DNA of 64,000 nucleotides. It comes from CAVQFO01 sp963711725 (GTDB taxonomy: Bacteria; Pseudomonadota; Gammaproteobacteria; Nitrococcales; Aquisalimonadaceae). The translations under genes were made by a program, and so were the position numbers. Shown piece by piece: positions 46,198 through 56,644 of this stretch; within the stretch, counting starts at the first letter, position 1; each line of letters begins with the position of its first letter. Below the pieces are notes generated by a model that worked only from the letters and a program-made list of their open reading frames with translations, was not told the origin of the DNA and made no database searches. The DNA is taken from positions 124,001-188,000 of the forward strand of contig CAVQFO010000024.1 in assembly GCA_963711725.1 (NCBI GenBank). Reading direction: 5' to 3'.

Positions 46198-46254
46198 GCG
46201 GAATTCTGCTTGGCGCACTAGGCACTTACCGACCGTGCGCGGGAGGCGAAGGGG

Positions 46255-47991
46255 CTAGCTCGCGCATTCCACCCGGTTGCGACCGCCGCGCTTCGCCGCA
46301 TACAGGGCTTGGTCCGCCCGGGCCACCAGGCTCTGAGAGGACTCGCCGGGCTCGTATGTCGTGCACCCGGCACTCACCGTCACCACGACGCCGCGCTCTC
46401 CCAACTCCACGGGCATGTCGACCACCGCGGCACGGGCCCGCTCGGCGAATATGGCGGCGCCTTCGAGGGTGCAGCGCGGAAGGATCACCACGAATTCCTC
46501 GCCGCCGTAACGGCACACCACGTCCATGGCCCGCGCGGCTCCAACAAGCCGCTGCGCCACTTCCTGCAGTACAAGGTTGCCGGCCAGGTGGCCGTACGTA
46601 TCGTTGAACCGCTTGAAGTGATCCACGTCGAACATCACGATGGACAGCCATTTCCGCTTATCCTGCCGATCGTATTCGGCCCGACGGCGGTCGAGCTCGG
46701 CCTCGAAAGCCCGGAAGTTCGCCAAACCCGTCAGCGGATCACGGGAAGCCAGGCGGCGAAGCTCCTCCACCTTGCGCTGGAGTTCGTGATTGAGTTGTTC
46801 GATTTCAGCCTTCTGAGTTCCCACCATGGCGTACAACTCGGCGTTCGCCATGGCGGTGCCAATGAACGAGCACAACAGCTCCACGAAATCCCGATCACTG
46901 GCCCCCAGGGGCACGACTTCCGACAGGCTGACCAGCCACAGGACGCCGATGGGCTCGTGGTTGCGACGGATGGGCAGGATGAAAATCGTCCGCGGCGTTT
47001 CCATGATCTCCAGGCTGCCCCGATCCTTCGCCGACATGGGCAGATCCATGATGGTGGTGGCATCCTGGAAGTAGAGGGGGCTGTCCTTGAGGTAGACCAT
47101 GGGGGAAGCGCCGTCTGCCTCGGTCAAGTCATAGGGGCGATCGTTGAAATACTTTGTCAGGCGCTCCTCCACGGGCCGGTACCGTTCCGAACCCGCAGTG
47201 ATCCGGCGAAGCACAATCCGATCATTCGTGCGGGTCAGCACGCCCACCAGATCGAACGGGAAGCGGCCCAGGAATTCCCGGGAGATCATGTCGTAGATCG
47301 ACTCGGTGGAAGTCAGGCTGTTGACCTGGGCAATGAATCGAAGGAACTGATTCTGGGCCGCGATGGCGGCGTTGAGCTCGTCTTCCTTCTGCTTGAGATT
47401 GCGATGATAGAGGGCATTGCCGATGGGCCGGGTAAACAGCGGCACCACCGCCTCCACGCGTTCCACGGTATTCGCTTGAAAGGAGTCCTCGGCGCGGAAA
47501 ACCGAGATAGTTCCCATGCAGTGGGTAGAAGTGGAGATGGGGATGATCGCCAGGGCGGTCATGCGCCAGCGTTCGAAGCGAACACCGGTCGTGCTTTGGG
47601 CGGCATCCGCCTCGAGGGCCTGCTGGTCCAGCATCAGGGAACGGCCTTCCCGATAGCAATGCACGTTGGGATCGTCGGAATCCACGGGAAAGCGCAGATT
47701 CCGGTAGACCTCCTCGACACCGCTGAATTGGCTGGGAAGTTTGAGTTTTTCGCAAACCAGATTGTCGCGGTCGGCATCGATCAGGGTGATGAAATATCCG
47801 CAGACGCCTTCCACCCCCGCGATTTGCTCACCCATCAAATCCAGCAGATCGTTCAAGTCACGCGACTGGCTGATCCCGCGCAGCAGGCGGTTCTCACGGA
47901 ACTCAGCCGCGAGACGGGATTCCGATTCCATCAGCCTCGACTTGAGCTCCTCCAGCTCCTGTTCGAGGTCGGCCTGGCTCGATTGGCTCAT
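46255..47991 (-). CDS. GAF-GAF-GGDEF diguanylate cyclase
   Basis: Cytosolic cyclase of 578 residues. A leading coiled coil (about 5-35) precedes a GAF-like domain (about 40-190, LNDLLDLMGEQIAGVEGVCG), a second GAF (about 225-385, ILPIRRNHEPIGVLWLVSL), a helical signalling linker (about 390-415) and a GGDEF domain (about 420-575). RYGGEEFVVILP is the intact active site, FDVDHFKRFNDTYGH gives the metal residues, RAMD is the inhibitory site. It should make cyclic-di-GMP in response to ligand or light/redox signals at the GAF domains. Confidence 0.9.
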   Translation of the reverse strand: MSQSSQADLEQELEELKSRLMESESRLAAEFRENRLLRGISQSRDLNDLLDLMGEQIAGVEGVCGYFITLIDADRDNLVCEKLKLPSQFSGVEEVYRNLRFPVDSDDPNVHCYREGRSLMLDQQALEADAAQSTTGVRFERWRMTALAIIPISTSTHCMGTISVFRAEDSFQANTVERVEAVVPLFTRPIGNALYHRNLKQKEDELNAAIAAQNQFLRFIAQVNSLTSTESIYDMISREFLGRFPFDLVGVLTRTNDRIVLRRITAGSERYRPVEERLTKYFNDRPYDLTEADGASPMVYLKDSPLYFQDATTIMDLPMSAKDRGSLEIMETPRTIFILPIRRNHEPIGVLWLVSLSEVVPLGASDRDFVELLCSFIGTAMANAELYAMVGTQKAEIEQLNHELQRKVEELRRLASRDPLTGLANFRAFEAELDRRRAEYDRQDKRKWLSIVMFDVDHFKRFNDTYGHLAGNLVLQEVAQRLVGAARAMDVVCRYGGEEFVVILPRCTLEGAAIFAERARAAVVDMPVELGERGVVVTVSAGCTTYEPGESSQSLVARADQALYAAKRGGRNRVECAS

Positions 47992-48142
47992 GGGGCGGGC
48001 CTTGTATCGTTCTTGGTTGTTCTTGGTTACACGCGCGGCGCTCCGGTTTCGCCGCCGGACCGTTCCGGCCTTTCAATTATTACCATACTTGACGGTGCGT
48101 TCATAAGCGGGAATGCGAATCGGACCGCGGAGTGCGCCCTAC

Positions 48143-48190
48143 GGAGACGCTGATCGATTCACTCGAGGACACGGGAATGGATCAGCGACG
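48143..48190. repeat. compact hairpin copy of the GGAGACGCTGATT repeat
   Basis: GGAGACGCTGATCGATTCAC begins at 48143 and its inverse partner occupies about 48173-48190 (minus strand: CGTCGCTGATCCATTCCC), with about 10 nt between. On the minus strand the right arm follows directly after the TAG stop of the GGDEF-EAL gene. Confidence 0.55.
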
Positions 48191-51100
48191 CTAAGCGTCC
48201 TGGGCCAAGGGCAGCAAACCCTGGTTCTGTCGATAGAGGCGCAGAAAATCCTCCTCGGCGAGCGGGCGGCTGAACAGGAAACCCTGCACCTCGTCGCATC
48301 CCTTGTCCCGCAGAAAACCCAACTGTTCACGCGTCTCCACACCTTCGGCGGTAACACGCATCCCCAACGAACGGGCAAGGCTGATCACCGCCTCCACAAT
48401 GGCCGCGTCCTCCGGATCCGAGGAGATGTCGCGGACAAACGCCTGGTCCACCTTGAGCTTGTCGATATGGAAACGTTTCAGGTAGCTGAGATTGGAATAC
48501 CCGGTTCCGAAGTCGTCGATGGCCATCTTGCAACCGATCTGGTGCAGTTCGGCCAGGGCAGTCTCCGCCTGGCGGGCGAACGAACTTTCCGTGACTTCCA
48601 GCTCCAGCCGTTCCGCGGGAACGCCCGCCGCGCTCAACAGTTCCGCGACTCGACGCGACAAGGGCTCGCGGGTCTGCAACTGGCGGGCTGAGATATTCAC
48701 CGACATGGACAGACCGTCCACCCCTTGCTCAGCCCATCGCCTGAGCCGATCCACGGCCTGGCGCAGAACCCAGTCGCCTATGGCGATGATCTGACCCGTA
48801 TCCTCGGCGATGGGAATGAATACCCCCGGGCTGATCATGCCACGTTGGGCGTGGTTCCATCGAAGCAGGGCCTCGACGCCGACAATCCGGCCGGTGGCAA
48901 TATCGACCTGGGGCTGATAGAGGAGAAACAGCTCGCCGCGATCGGCAGCCGAGCGGAGATCGTTGGTGACGGTAATCACCTCGGCAACACGGTCGTCCAT
49001 GCTGGGGCGGAAGAAGTGGTAGCGATTCCGGCCCGACGCCTTGCTCTGGTACATGGCGATATCGGCATGTTTGATCAACTGCGCCTCGTCGTCACCGTCA
49101 TCCGGATAGACGGCGATTCCAACGCTGGGCGAGACGTGCAGCTCATGTCCTTGAACGACAAAGGGGGCGTCGAACGCCGCGATGATCTTCTCCGCCACAA
49201 TGCCGGCGTCCTCCGTGGCCGCAATATCCGGCAACAGAATCAGGAATTCATCGCCACCCTGCCGGGACAGCGTATCCACGTCCCGGATCAGATTTCCCAG
49301 ACGCGCGGCCACCGCCTGCAGGAGGATATCGCCCACGTGATGCCCCAACGAGTCGTTCACGTTCTTGAAATGATCGAGATCCACGAACAACAGGCCGAGG
49401 CGACTCTCGCTGCGGGAGGCGCGGCGAATCGCCTGGCGCAGCCGATCGTAGAATAGAACACGGTTGGGCAGGCTGGTCAGCGAATCGTAGTGGGCCATGT
49501 ACTCCACCCGCTGCTCCGCTTCCTTGCGCCGGGTGATCTCCTGCACGGTTCCCGTCATCCGCAGGGGTTCGCCGTTTTCGTCGCGCTCCTGCACCCGCCC
49601 GAGGACCATCGCCCACACGTAGGAACCGTCCCGAAGGCGGTAGCGGTACTCGTTTTCGTAGAGCCGGTCGCCCGGGTGTTGCAGGTATTCGGTAACCCGC
49701 TGGCGCACACGGGGCTGGTCGTCGGGATGGACCCGTGAGAGCAGACCTTCCATCGGACGCAGCTCTTTACTCTCTCGGCCCGGGCGGTACATATAGACCG
49801 TGTCGGCGGCGATATCCCAGTCCCAGAGACCGATCCCGCCGGAGTCCAGGGCCAGTTCCAGACGGCTCTGTGTTTCGGCCAATTCTTTGCGCGCGTTTTC
49901 CTTCTCGGCAATCTCTGATTCAAGCCGCCGGTTGGCCGCCACCAACTCGCGGGTCCGCTCGCGCACTCGTTGTTCCAGGTCGTCCCGCGCCTCGCGCACC
50001 GCCTGGGCCGCCTGCATGCGCTGGGTGATGTCCGATCCCGCCCCACGATAGCCGACGAAGCGGCCCCGCCCGTCGAAATGCGGCTCACCGCTCAGAGACA
50101 GGCAGACCTCGTTGCCCTCGGCTCCTCTGAGGTTAAGCTCCAATTCATGGAACGCCGCCCGCTTGTCCGTTGCCGCATGATATTGGGCCAGCGTCTTGCC
50201 GGTGAACTGGAAGGGCAGATCCTCCATGCGGCGGCCAAGATACTCGCGGAGATCCAGCCCCGTGTCCGTCAGCAGATCGCCGCTCATCCGCGTAAAGCGA
50301 AGCTGTGAATCCTGTTCCCAGTACCAATCCGATGTCAGGCGGCTGATGGCGTGATAGCGGTCCTGGCCCGCACGCAGAGCAGCGATGGCCTTGTTTCCGA
50401 TCAAGGCCATCAGGAAGAACAAGAGGGTCAAAACGGCGGAACCGATCCACACCTCGGTCCGCAGCTCATGAACCGGGGCCAGCGCCTGGCTCATGGGGAA
50501 GGCGGCCCCAAGCACCCAGTCGGCGCCGGACAGCCCGGCATAGCTGAAAAGCACGTCCCGGCCCTGCCCATCCCGGCCTGTTGCCGAAAGCACGCCTCCC
50601 GGGGCCACCTGATCCAACACACTGGCTTCGCCATCGGGCAACACTGCCCGGGCAGCCTCCGGCTGGTCGGGATGAGCCACCACCAGGCGATCCCGGGTAA
50701 CCAGGAAGAAATAGCCGTTCTGTCCAACCGCCTCGTCGCCAAACCGGCCAATGAAGTTGGCGCGGTCCAGCCGCAGCGCACCCACCATCACGGCGACGAG
50801 GCCCTTCTCGCGGTCATAGACGGGGACCGTCATGACAACGACGGGCGTGCCCGTTACGCTGGCGCTCAGGGGCTTGGAAATCACTGGTCCGTGCCGCTTC
50901 AAGGTCTGTTGAAAATAGGGCCGCGAGGACAGGTCCACACCTCGGCGCAGACGGGGGTAATCCGCGATGATGACACCGTCCGGGCCGACAACACCGACCG
51001 CATCGTCGAATAAAGTGCGAAGATCCGAATGCCCGCGCAGGTAGGCTTCCAGCTTGTCCGGTTGCTTGATGAGTCCCAACGGCAGGTCGGCCGCGAACCC

Positions 51101-51331
51101 CTTCAATGTGTTCTGGTACAGATCGAGATCCTGGTCCACCCGCATCGCCAGGTGCCTTATCAGGGAAGTCTGTTGACGGCGGAGCACCGTCAGAACACCG
51201 TGGCTCTCCAGATTCACGACAATGGCGGACGCACACCAGATCACCGCGCTCGCCAACAGGGCGAACATCCAGGGTAACCACTTGGCCCGCGATACCGGTC
51301 GCGGACGTGACGCTCTGGTCTGGTGAGTCAT
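48191..51331 (-). CDS. membrane-bound dCACHE-PAS-PAS-GGDEF-EAL protein
   Basis: Inner-membrane sensor of 1,046 residues from ATG 51331. One helix (about 18-42) and a second (about 300-325) bracket a periplasmic double-CACHE sensor; QQTSLIRHLAMRVDQDLD is its first helix. Then come PAS domains (about 345-460 and 500-620), GGDEF (about 630-790, LSRQGGDEFLILLP with RDVD upstream) and EAL (about 805-1040, GVEALLRWNHAQRG and DDFGTGYSNLSYL). Both catalytic motifs are intact, so the balance of synthesis and hydrolysis is controlled by the sensor. The long upstream extension is rejected. Confidence 0.92.
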   Translation of the reverse strand: MTHQTRASRPRPVSRAKWLPWMFALLASAVIWCASAIVVNLESHGVLTVLRRQQTSLIRHLAMRVDQDLDLYQNTLKGFAADLPLGLIKQPDKLEAYLRGHSDLRTLFDDAVGVVGPDGVIIADYPRLRRGVDLSSRPYFQQTLKRHGPVISKPLSASVTGTPVVVMTVPVYDREKGLVAVMVGALRLDRANFIGRFGDEAVGQNGYFFLVTRDRLVVAHPDQPEAARAVLPDGEASVLDQVAPGGVLSATGRDGQGRDVLFSYAGLSGADWVLGAAFPMSQALAPVHELRTEVWIGSAVLTLLFFLMALIGNKAIAALRAGQDRYHAISRLTSDWYWEQDSQLRFTRMSGDLLTDTGLDLREYLGRRMEDLPFQFTGKTLAQYHAATDKRAAFHELELNLRGAEGNEVCLSLSGEPHFDGRGRFVGYRGAGSDITQRMQAAQAVREARDDLEQRVRERTRELVAANRRLESEIAEKENARKELAETQSRLELALDSGGIGLWDWDIAADTVYMYRPGRESKELRPMEGLLSRVHPDDQPRVRQRVTEYLQHPGDRLYENEYRYRLRDGSYVWAMVLGRVQERDENGEPLRMTGTVQEITRRKEAEQRVEYMAHYDSLTSLPNRVLFYDRLRQAIRRASRSESRLGLLFVDLDHFKNVNDSLGHHVGDILLQAVAARLGNLIRDVDTLSRQGGDEFLILLPDIAATEDAGIVAEKIIAAFDAPFVVQGHELHVSPSVGIAVYPDDGDDEAQLIKHADIAMYQSKASGRNRYHFFRPSMDDRVAEVITVTNDLRSAADRGELFLLYQPQVDIATGRIVGVEALLRWNHAQRGMISPGVFIPIAEDTGQIIAIGDWVLRQAVDRLRRWAEQGVDGLSMSVNISARQLQTREPLSRRVAELLSAAGVPAERLELEVTESSFARQAETALAELHQIGCKMAIDDFGTGYSNLSYLKRFHIDKLKVDQAFVRDISSDPEDAAIVEAVISLARSLGMRVTAEGVETREQLGFLRDKGCDEVQGFLFSRPLAEEDFLRLYRQNQGLLPLAQDA

Positions 51332-51662
51332 GACGATCAGCGGACAGCCCTTCTCTTGATCTTTGGAAAATTCGTGTTCTTTTTCAGGCTCGCGCGACTC
51401 CGGGCCAGGAGCCGGCCGCCATATCGGCCCGGGCGGCGGCGACGCAAGGTCTGCTGCCATTGCACCAGGCCGCAACCGACCCTATTACCGCCGTGTTGTG
51501 CTGATTGCGGGGCGACCGATCCCTGTGCCCAGGAAGATGCTGTTGTGAGTTCCGGTTTGCCGGTGGCGGACGGCAACCGCAACTGTCGCCTGCCATAATG
51601 GCCTGAACCCAAAGCTTATGACGGCGAACCATCGCACACTTCCAACAACCGGGAAAGATCCT

Positions 51663-52921
51663 ATGCGAGGCTCCAATATCGGCCTGGCTCTTCAGGGAGG
51701 CGGTTCCTATGCGGCATTCACGTCCGGTGTTCTCACCGCCCTAATGGACAAGCGCCGGGGATTCCTGGCTCCGGAACAGATCCATTCCATCGGTGGAACA
51801 TCCGGGGGCGCATTGAACGCACTCCTGCTCGGATGGGCCATCCACGAGAAGCAAACGAACCCACTGACCTACGTTCAGCGCCTGTGGCGCCTGAACCGGT
51901 TGGAGACAATGCTCAAGGAACGGGTGAAGGCCCTGCAACTGGTTCCCGACGAGGTTATCGCCACTTTGGTGGGCATGAGCCGGCGGATGTTCGGCGACGG
52001 CTCCGCCTCTGTCCACACCAGCCCCAAACTGCGCAGCCAGTTGCTGGAACTGGTCGACCAGATGATCCACGCCGCGGCGCCGAGCCTTCCCAAGGATCCG
52101 GAGAAGGTCCTGTTCGAATCCTCCCGGCCCTACGTAACAGTCGCGGCCACTGAAGTGCGCACGGCGGTCGCACACTACTTCACCAACAATCGCGCCATGA
52201 TCCGGAAGTTCGAGCGCTTTGCGATCTCGGATCAACGCAAGGTGATCCGAGATCTCTCGCTTCAGAGCGTCTACGCCTCCGTGGCCCACCCACGGGTGTT
52301 CAACCCCGTCGAGATTGGCGACGGCCTCTACTGGGACGGCTATTACACCTGCAATCCGCCCTTCGTTTATCTATTCCGAGAGGGCTGCGACGAAGTGGTT
52401 CTGGTGCGCTTGATTCAACAGGAACGCCGCGACCTGGGTCCGGAAATCGACGATGTGGCCGATCGCATCGAGGAGATCGCCCAGAACACCACGATCAACA
52501 TGGAGATCATGGCCTATCTCGCCATGCGCGAGATCGCGTTGACCAGTCGCGGGGGAACTCTGCCGTGGATCTTAAACTGGGGCTGAAGCAGTTCAATCCG
52601 GCGGCGGTGTACCACGAAATCCGGCTGCTCAAGCCGGGGCATATCGCGGACGAAGGCTTCCCCCTGGGCGATCTGGTGGACAAGCTGATTCGGCTGGGAC
52701 GCAAGGTGGTGGCCGATCGGAGCGGTTTTGCGGCGCGCTACCGCGCGGCGGACCCGGGCCTGCAAATCGTCAGCGAAATCGACTACGAAACGGAACAGGT
52801 CAGCTCCCGGATCATCGACATCGATCAGGTTCTGTTTCAGGAACGGGACGGGGAAAGCCGCGATGGCGAATCGAGGAGCGCAACGGAACGGTTTCTGCGC
52901 TTCTTCAAGGACCTGATGTAG
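51663..52921 (+). pseudogene. patatin-like phospholipase, C-terminus in a second frame
   Basis: Patatin-family acyl hydrolase of about 419 codons. LALQGGGSYAAFTSGVL is the oxyanion-hole motif, GGTSGGALNALLLGWA carries the nucleophile serine (GxSxG) and DGLYWDGYY the catalytic Asp (DG dyad). After TSRGG near 52553 the frame shifts in a GGGGG run; the rest, VDLKLGLKQFNPAAVYHEIR, follows in the next frame to 52921. Translation without correction ends at 52586. The start at 51663 is preferred because the hydrolase motif begins 7 residues later. Confidence 0.82.
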
Positions 52922-53079
52922 ACGGGCGCCATTGACCCCGGTCAAATCAGCCCCACCTCCCCAGTGGTATTCATGTGACTCGGCCGACATGTCGGACCGA
53001 GGGGAAAGCGCTTCCCGGTAACGTTTGGACGGCCGGCGCTTCCCGACCGGATCATCCAAATCGACACAGGGAGTAGACC

Positions 53080-53595
53080 ATGAGCCAGCAGTTTACGGAT
53101 TTCTTCAAGACCATCACCGAGTCCAACAAGCGGCTTTGGGACGAGTGGAGCAAGGCGTTTCAAGGCGCCGACATGAAGACAGGCGCACCCGAGATGGACA
53201 AGTTGTTCAAACAGAATCTCGATCTCGCAGAAAAGATGATCAAGGATGCCCTGGAGGCCGAATCCAAGTGGATGGACCAGTGGTACGACAGCCTGGAAGG
53301 CAGCGGCCGGACGCCGGATGAATTCAAGGGATTCCTGGAAAACGTCCGCAAGACCACCAAGGCGATGCTGGAGAACCGCGCGCAGATGTGGGAATCGTGG
53401 CTTCAGCAGGCCCGCAGCCTCAAGCTGCAGGACTTCGGCGGAACCACTAATGCCCAGGACGCGCAGAAGGCGTTCACGAAGCTTTGGGAAGATTTCGCCA
53501 AGCAGGCGGAAGTCGCGCGTGAGCGCCTGCTTGCCAGCTTCGAGAGCGGTCCTTCCAAGAGTTCGGCTCCGAAGACCGCCGCCAAGAAGAACTGA
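53080..53595 (+). CDS. phasin family protein
   Basis: Amphipathic helical protein of 171 residues, MSQQFTDFFKTITESNKRLW onward, with a Lys/Ala-rich tail (SSAPKTAAKKN). The long helices with W-rich amphipathic faces (KWMDQWYDS, MWESWLQQARSL) fit phasins that coat polyhydroxyalkanoate granules. It lies between the patatin-like gene and a convergent thioesterase. A second phasin lies at 59058. No PHA synthase is present in the window, so the granule link is by family. Confidence 0.75.
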   Translation: MSQQFTDFFKTITESNKRLWDEWSKAFQGADMKTGAPEMDKLFKQNLDLAEKMIKDALEAESKWMDQWYDSLEGSGRTPDEFKGFLENVRKTTKAMLENRAQMWESWLQQARSLKLQDFGGTTNAQDAQKAFTKLWEDFAKQAEVARERLLASFESGPSKSSAPKTAAKKN

Positions 53596-53608
53596 CCGAA
53601 GACCGTCG

Positions 53609-53637
53609 GCGGCATTCCGCCTGAAACGGGATGCCGC
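53609..53637. terminator. hairpin between convergent phasin and thioesterase genes
   Basis: GCGGCATTCCG (53609-53619) pairs with CGGGATGCCGC (53627-53637) with one G-U pair and a seven-base loop. No T-tract follows on either strand, so it may be a weak bidirectional terminator. Confidence 0.4.
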
Positions 53638-53643
53638 GGACCT

Positions 53644-54135
53644 TCAGGTGCTGCGCCGGTGCGTGGCCACATGCTTGCCGTCGGTGGCCCCGGGCGCCTC
53701 GGCGGGGTTGGCGTGCTCGCGCACCAGTCCACACCAAGGCAGGATCTTTTCCTCGATGAACTGCGGCACCTCCGGCCGCCCGGCCGCGTTGACCGATGTC
53801 GTCACCAACCGCGAGGTCAGGACCAGGGCGTTGTCGGGCTGGCGGTATATATTCTGGTGGAAGACGTAGCGCAGGCGCGAGGCACGCTCAACGCGTATGC
53901 AGACCGAGAAGGTATCCCCGGGGCGAAGCGGCTGGCGGAAGTCCATCTCGATGCGGGAAATAATGAGGCTGTAGCCCCTGCTCTGGAGCTCGACGGTGTC
54001 GAGGTCCATGCGCTTGAGGAACTCGTGATTGGCGTGTTCCAGGTAGTTTTGGTAGACGGCATTGTTTACCACCCCCTGGAAATCGCACTCGTAATCCCTC
54101 ACCCCCAGATCAACCTTAAACTGGTATCCATCCAA
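53644..54135 (-). CDS. YbgC/4HBT-type acyl-CoA thioesterase
   Basis: Hotdog thioesterase of 163 residues. VRDYECDFQGVVNNAVYQNYL contains the catalytic aspartate and the conserved V-N-N-A-x-Y of the 4-hydroxybenzoyl-CoA thioesterase/YbgC group, and the rest of the fold follows (IEMDFRQPLRPGDTF). I choose the TTG at 54135 (LDGYQFKVD) because GGGAG lies about 8 nt before it; the ATG 24 codons upstream lacks homology. It is convergent with the phasin gene. Confidence 0.8.
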   Translation of the reverse strand: MDGYQFKVDLGVRDYECDFQGVVNNAVYQNYLEHANHEFLKRMDLDTVELQSRGYSLIISRIEMDFRQPLRPGDTFSVCIRVERASRLRYVFHQNIYRQPDNALVLTSRLVTTSVNAAGRPEVPQFIEEKILPWCGLVREHANPAEAPGATDGKHVATHRRST

Positions 54136-54256
54136 TAGGTATTCTCCCTTGCCCAAGGCGGTGCCAAGTCCATCCCGCTGCAAGGGTGAGTGCCAACCCC
54201 CCCGCATTGGGCCTCTTGGCCTTAAACCTGCCCGGCCCGACCAAAACAGTCAAGCG

Positions 54257-56644
54257 TCATCGCACCCGAAACGTGTGTTCGGCACGCTCCAGATGGAGCT
54301 CGGGCAGCAACTCCGGTTTGTGAATCCCGTAGCCCTGACCGAAGTCGACGCCGATTTCCCTCAGCACCGCCATGGTGGGCTCGTCCTCCACGAATTCGGC
54401 GATGGTCTTCAAGCCCATGATCTGCCCCACCTGGTTGATGGCCTGCACCATGGACCGGTTCACCGGATCGATGGACATGTCCCGAACGAACTGGCCGTCG
54501 ATCTTGAGATAGTCCACCGGCAGCCGCCGAAGATAGCCGAAGGAACTCAAACCGCTGCCGAAGTCATCCAGGGCAAACTTGCAGCCCGCCGCGCGAAGCC
54601 CGGCAATGAGCTGCATGGCACGATCAAGGTTGGTGATCACGGCGGTCTCGGTGATTTCGAAGCAAATCCGGGTGGGATCCACGCCGGTGCGCTCGAACTC
54701 GCCAGTGACAAAAGCGAGGAATCCGTCGTCGGCCAGGGATTGACCGGACAGATTGATCGAGAAGATCGCCACGTCCTTCAGTTCAGGAAGCCCCGAAACA
54801 GCGTAGTCGAGGCCCATCGCGACGATATGGCGATCCAGGCGGTGCATCATGCTGAAGCGCTCGGCGGCGGGGAGAAACGCGCCCGGCGGCAACAGCTGGC
54901 CGCCCTTGCCGCGCATGCTGGCAAGCAGCTCCACCTTGACCGGGCCGTCGGCATCATGGCCCAAGGGCACGATGCGTTGGAACCGCAAACGAAAGCCACC
55001 GTCATCCAGTGCCCGCTGGATCTGGCTGGTGAGCTGCATTTCGCCGTGCCGGCTTGCCACCTCGGTATCGTCGGCCGCGGTAACGTGGATACGATTGCGC
55101 CCCAGGTCCTTCGCCACGTAGCAGGCGGCGTCCGCCGCGGCCAGCAGTTGGGTCGGCGTACTGCCGTCGGCGTCCACGGGGACCACGCCGATACTCACGC
55201 CCACGTTGAAGACCTTGTCCTCCCAGGTAAAGCGAAAGTCCCTGATCATAGCCACGAAGGTATCGGCCACTTCCCGCGCCTTTTCCGCGGAACAGCGGTA
55301 CAGCAGAATACCGAACTCGTCCCCGCCGAGCCGGGCCATGACGTCGGTCTCCCGGATCAGCTCCTTGAGGGCTTCGGCCACGTGCTTGAGCAGTTCGTCG
55401 CCGGCGACGTGGCCGCAGGTGTCGTTCACGACCTTGAACTGATCCAGGTCCAGATAACACAGTGCGTGGCCCTGGCCATCGTAGCCCGCGTATTCCAGAG
55501 CTTCGGCCAGGCACCCCTCGAAGACCTTGCGGTTCAACAGACCGGTGAGGGCGTCATGCCGGGCCTGGTAGGACATGGCCTGAGCCATTCCGCTGAGTTC
55601 GGTGACGTCATGCAGGACCACGACCGCGCCGATGATTCCCGCATCCGGATCCTTGATGGGCGAGGCCTTGACCTGCACCAGTGAATCCTCGCCGTGCTCG
55701 GACACGGCGAGGGTCTGCTCGCGGGGCACAACCAGCGGCTCGCCGCGGCCCAGGCAACCGGCCACGAGATCCGGAACCGGTTCACCGTCCGGGTCCGGCT
55801 TGAATTTGAGCATTTGCGACAGCGGCCGTCCCTCGATCTGGCTGAACCGCCAGCCGGTGAGTCGCTCGGCCTTTGCATTGAGATAGCGCACGCAGCCGTC
55901 CGTGTCGGTACTGATTACGCCGTCGTCGATAGCGCCCAGCGTCACCTGCATGCGCTCCTTCTCCTCCTTGAGCTGGCGGGCCCAGGCATCCCGCTCATAG
56001 CTGAGCAGCAGCGCGCCGCGCAACACCCGGGTGGCGCGGGCACCCGCCTGGCTCATGACGACGATGGCCACCACCATCAACAGTCCCATCCAGACCGATA
56101 CCTCGGGCACCTCGGCATAGAACCAGGCCAGGATCGCCGCGAAGATGGGAACCGCGAAGCTCAGATAGGCGGGAAGGTAAAAACCCAACGTGGCGAAGGC
56201 ACCGAAGCTGAAGGCGCAGAGCACGAACAGGACGACGAATACATCGCTCTCCGCCCCTCGCCCACTGACGAGAAACACCAGCCCTCCCCATGCGACCGCC
56301 TGCAGGAAACTGCCGGTGACGGCCAGACGCCCCCACCAGGGCAACTCCGAATCGGACGGCACGGAATGCATGAAGTGCCGGGACACCAGATATCGGGCGG
56401 CGGCGATAACGGTAGTGATGAGCCCCCACAGCCACAGGTCGAGGGCGTCCACCCGATCATGGAACGCCAGCCCCACGAGAATGACCACCACCAGGCTGAC
56501 CAGCGCCGCCAGATGGGAAAGTTCGTAGAAGATTCGGATATGGGCGGCATGGACAAGCCGTTTGCGAGCCTCCGGCGCTTGCGCGAAGGTCTCGCTGCTG
56601 GCCAGATCCTTAACCCACAATCTCGGGTCTTTGCCTTCTTGCAT
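54257..56644 (-). CDS. membrane sensor PAS-GGDEF-EAL protein
   Basis: Protein of 795 residues. About six helices (residues 38-205) form a membrane sensor, followed by a PAS domain (about 235-350, GAIDDGVISTDTDGCVRYL), GGDEF (about 365-520, ARLGGDEFGILLYR, preceded by RETD) and EAL-type domain (about 540-790). The EAL motif reads VELLASM (ELL), but FEITETAVITNLD, DDFGSGLSSFGYL and DYLKIDGQFVRD are kept, so phosphodiesterase activity is possible but not certain. Its C-terminal half closely parallels the giant PilZ protein at 40608. Confidence 0.9.
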   Translation of the reverse strand: MQEGKDPRLWVKDLASSETFAQAPEARKRLVHAAHIRIFYELSHLAALVSLVVVILVGLAFHDRVDALDLWLWGLITTVIAAARYLVSRHFMHSVPSDSELPWWGRLAVTGSFLQAVAWGGLVFLVSGRGAESDVFVVLFVLCAFSFGAFATLGFYLPAYLSFAVPIFAAILAWFYAEVPEVSVWMGLLMVVAIVVMSQAGARATRVLRGALLLSYERDAWARQLKEEKERMQVTLGAIDDGVISTDTDGCVRYLNAKAERLTGWRFSQIEGRPLSQMLKFKPDPDGEPVPDLVAGCLGRGEPLVVPREQTLAVSEHGEDSLVQVKASPIKDPDAGIIGAVVVLHDVTELSGMAQAMSYQARHDALTGLLNRKVFEGCLAEALEYAGYDGQGHALCYLDLDQFKVVNDTCGHVAGDELLKHVAEALKELIRETDVMARLGGDEFGILLYRCSAEKAREVADTFVAMIRDFRFTWEDKVFNVGVSIGVVPVDADGSTPTQLLAAADAACYVAKDLGRNRIHVTAADDTEVASRHGEMQLTSQIQRALDDGGFRLRFQRIVPLGHDADGPVKVELLASMRGKGGQLLPPGAFLPAAERFSMMHRLDRHIVAMGLDYAVSGLPELKDVAIFSINLSGQSLADDGFLAFVTGEFERTGVDPTRICFEITETAVITNLDRAMQLIAGLRAAGCKFALDDFGSGLSSFGYLRRLPVDYLKIDGQFVRDMSIDPVNRSMVQAINQVGQIMGLKTIAEFVEDEPTMAVLREIGVDFGQGYGIHKPELLPELHLERAEHTFRVR

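Noticed and set aside
54149..55684. 511-codon plus-strand ORF
   Set aside because: Antisense to the GGDEF-EAL gene; no recognisable domain.
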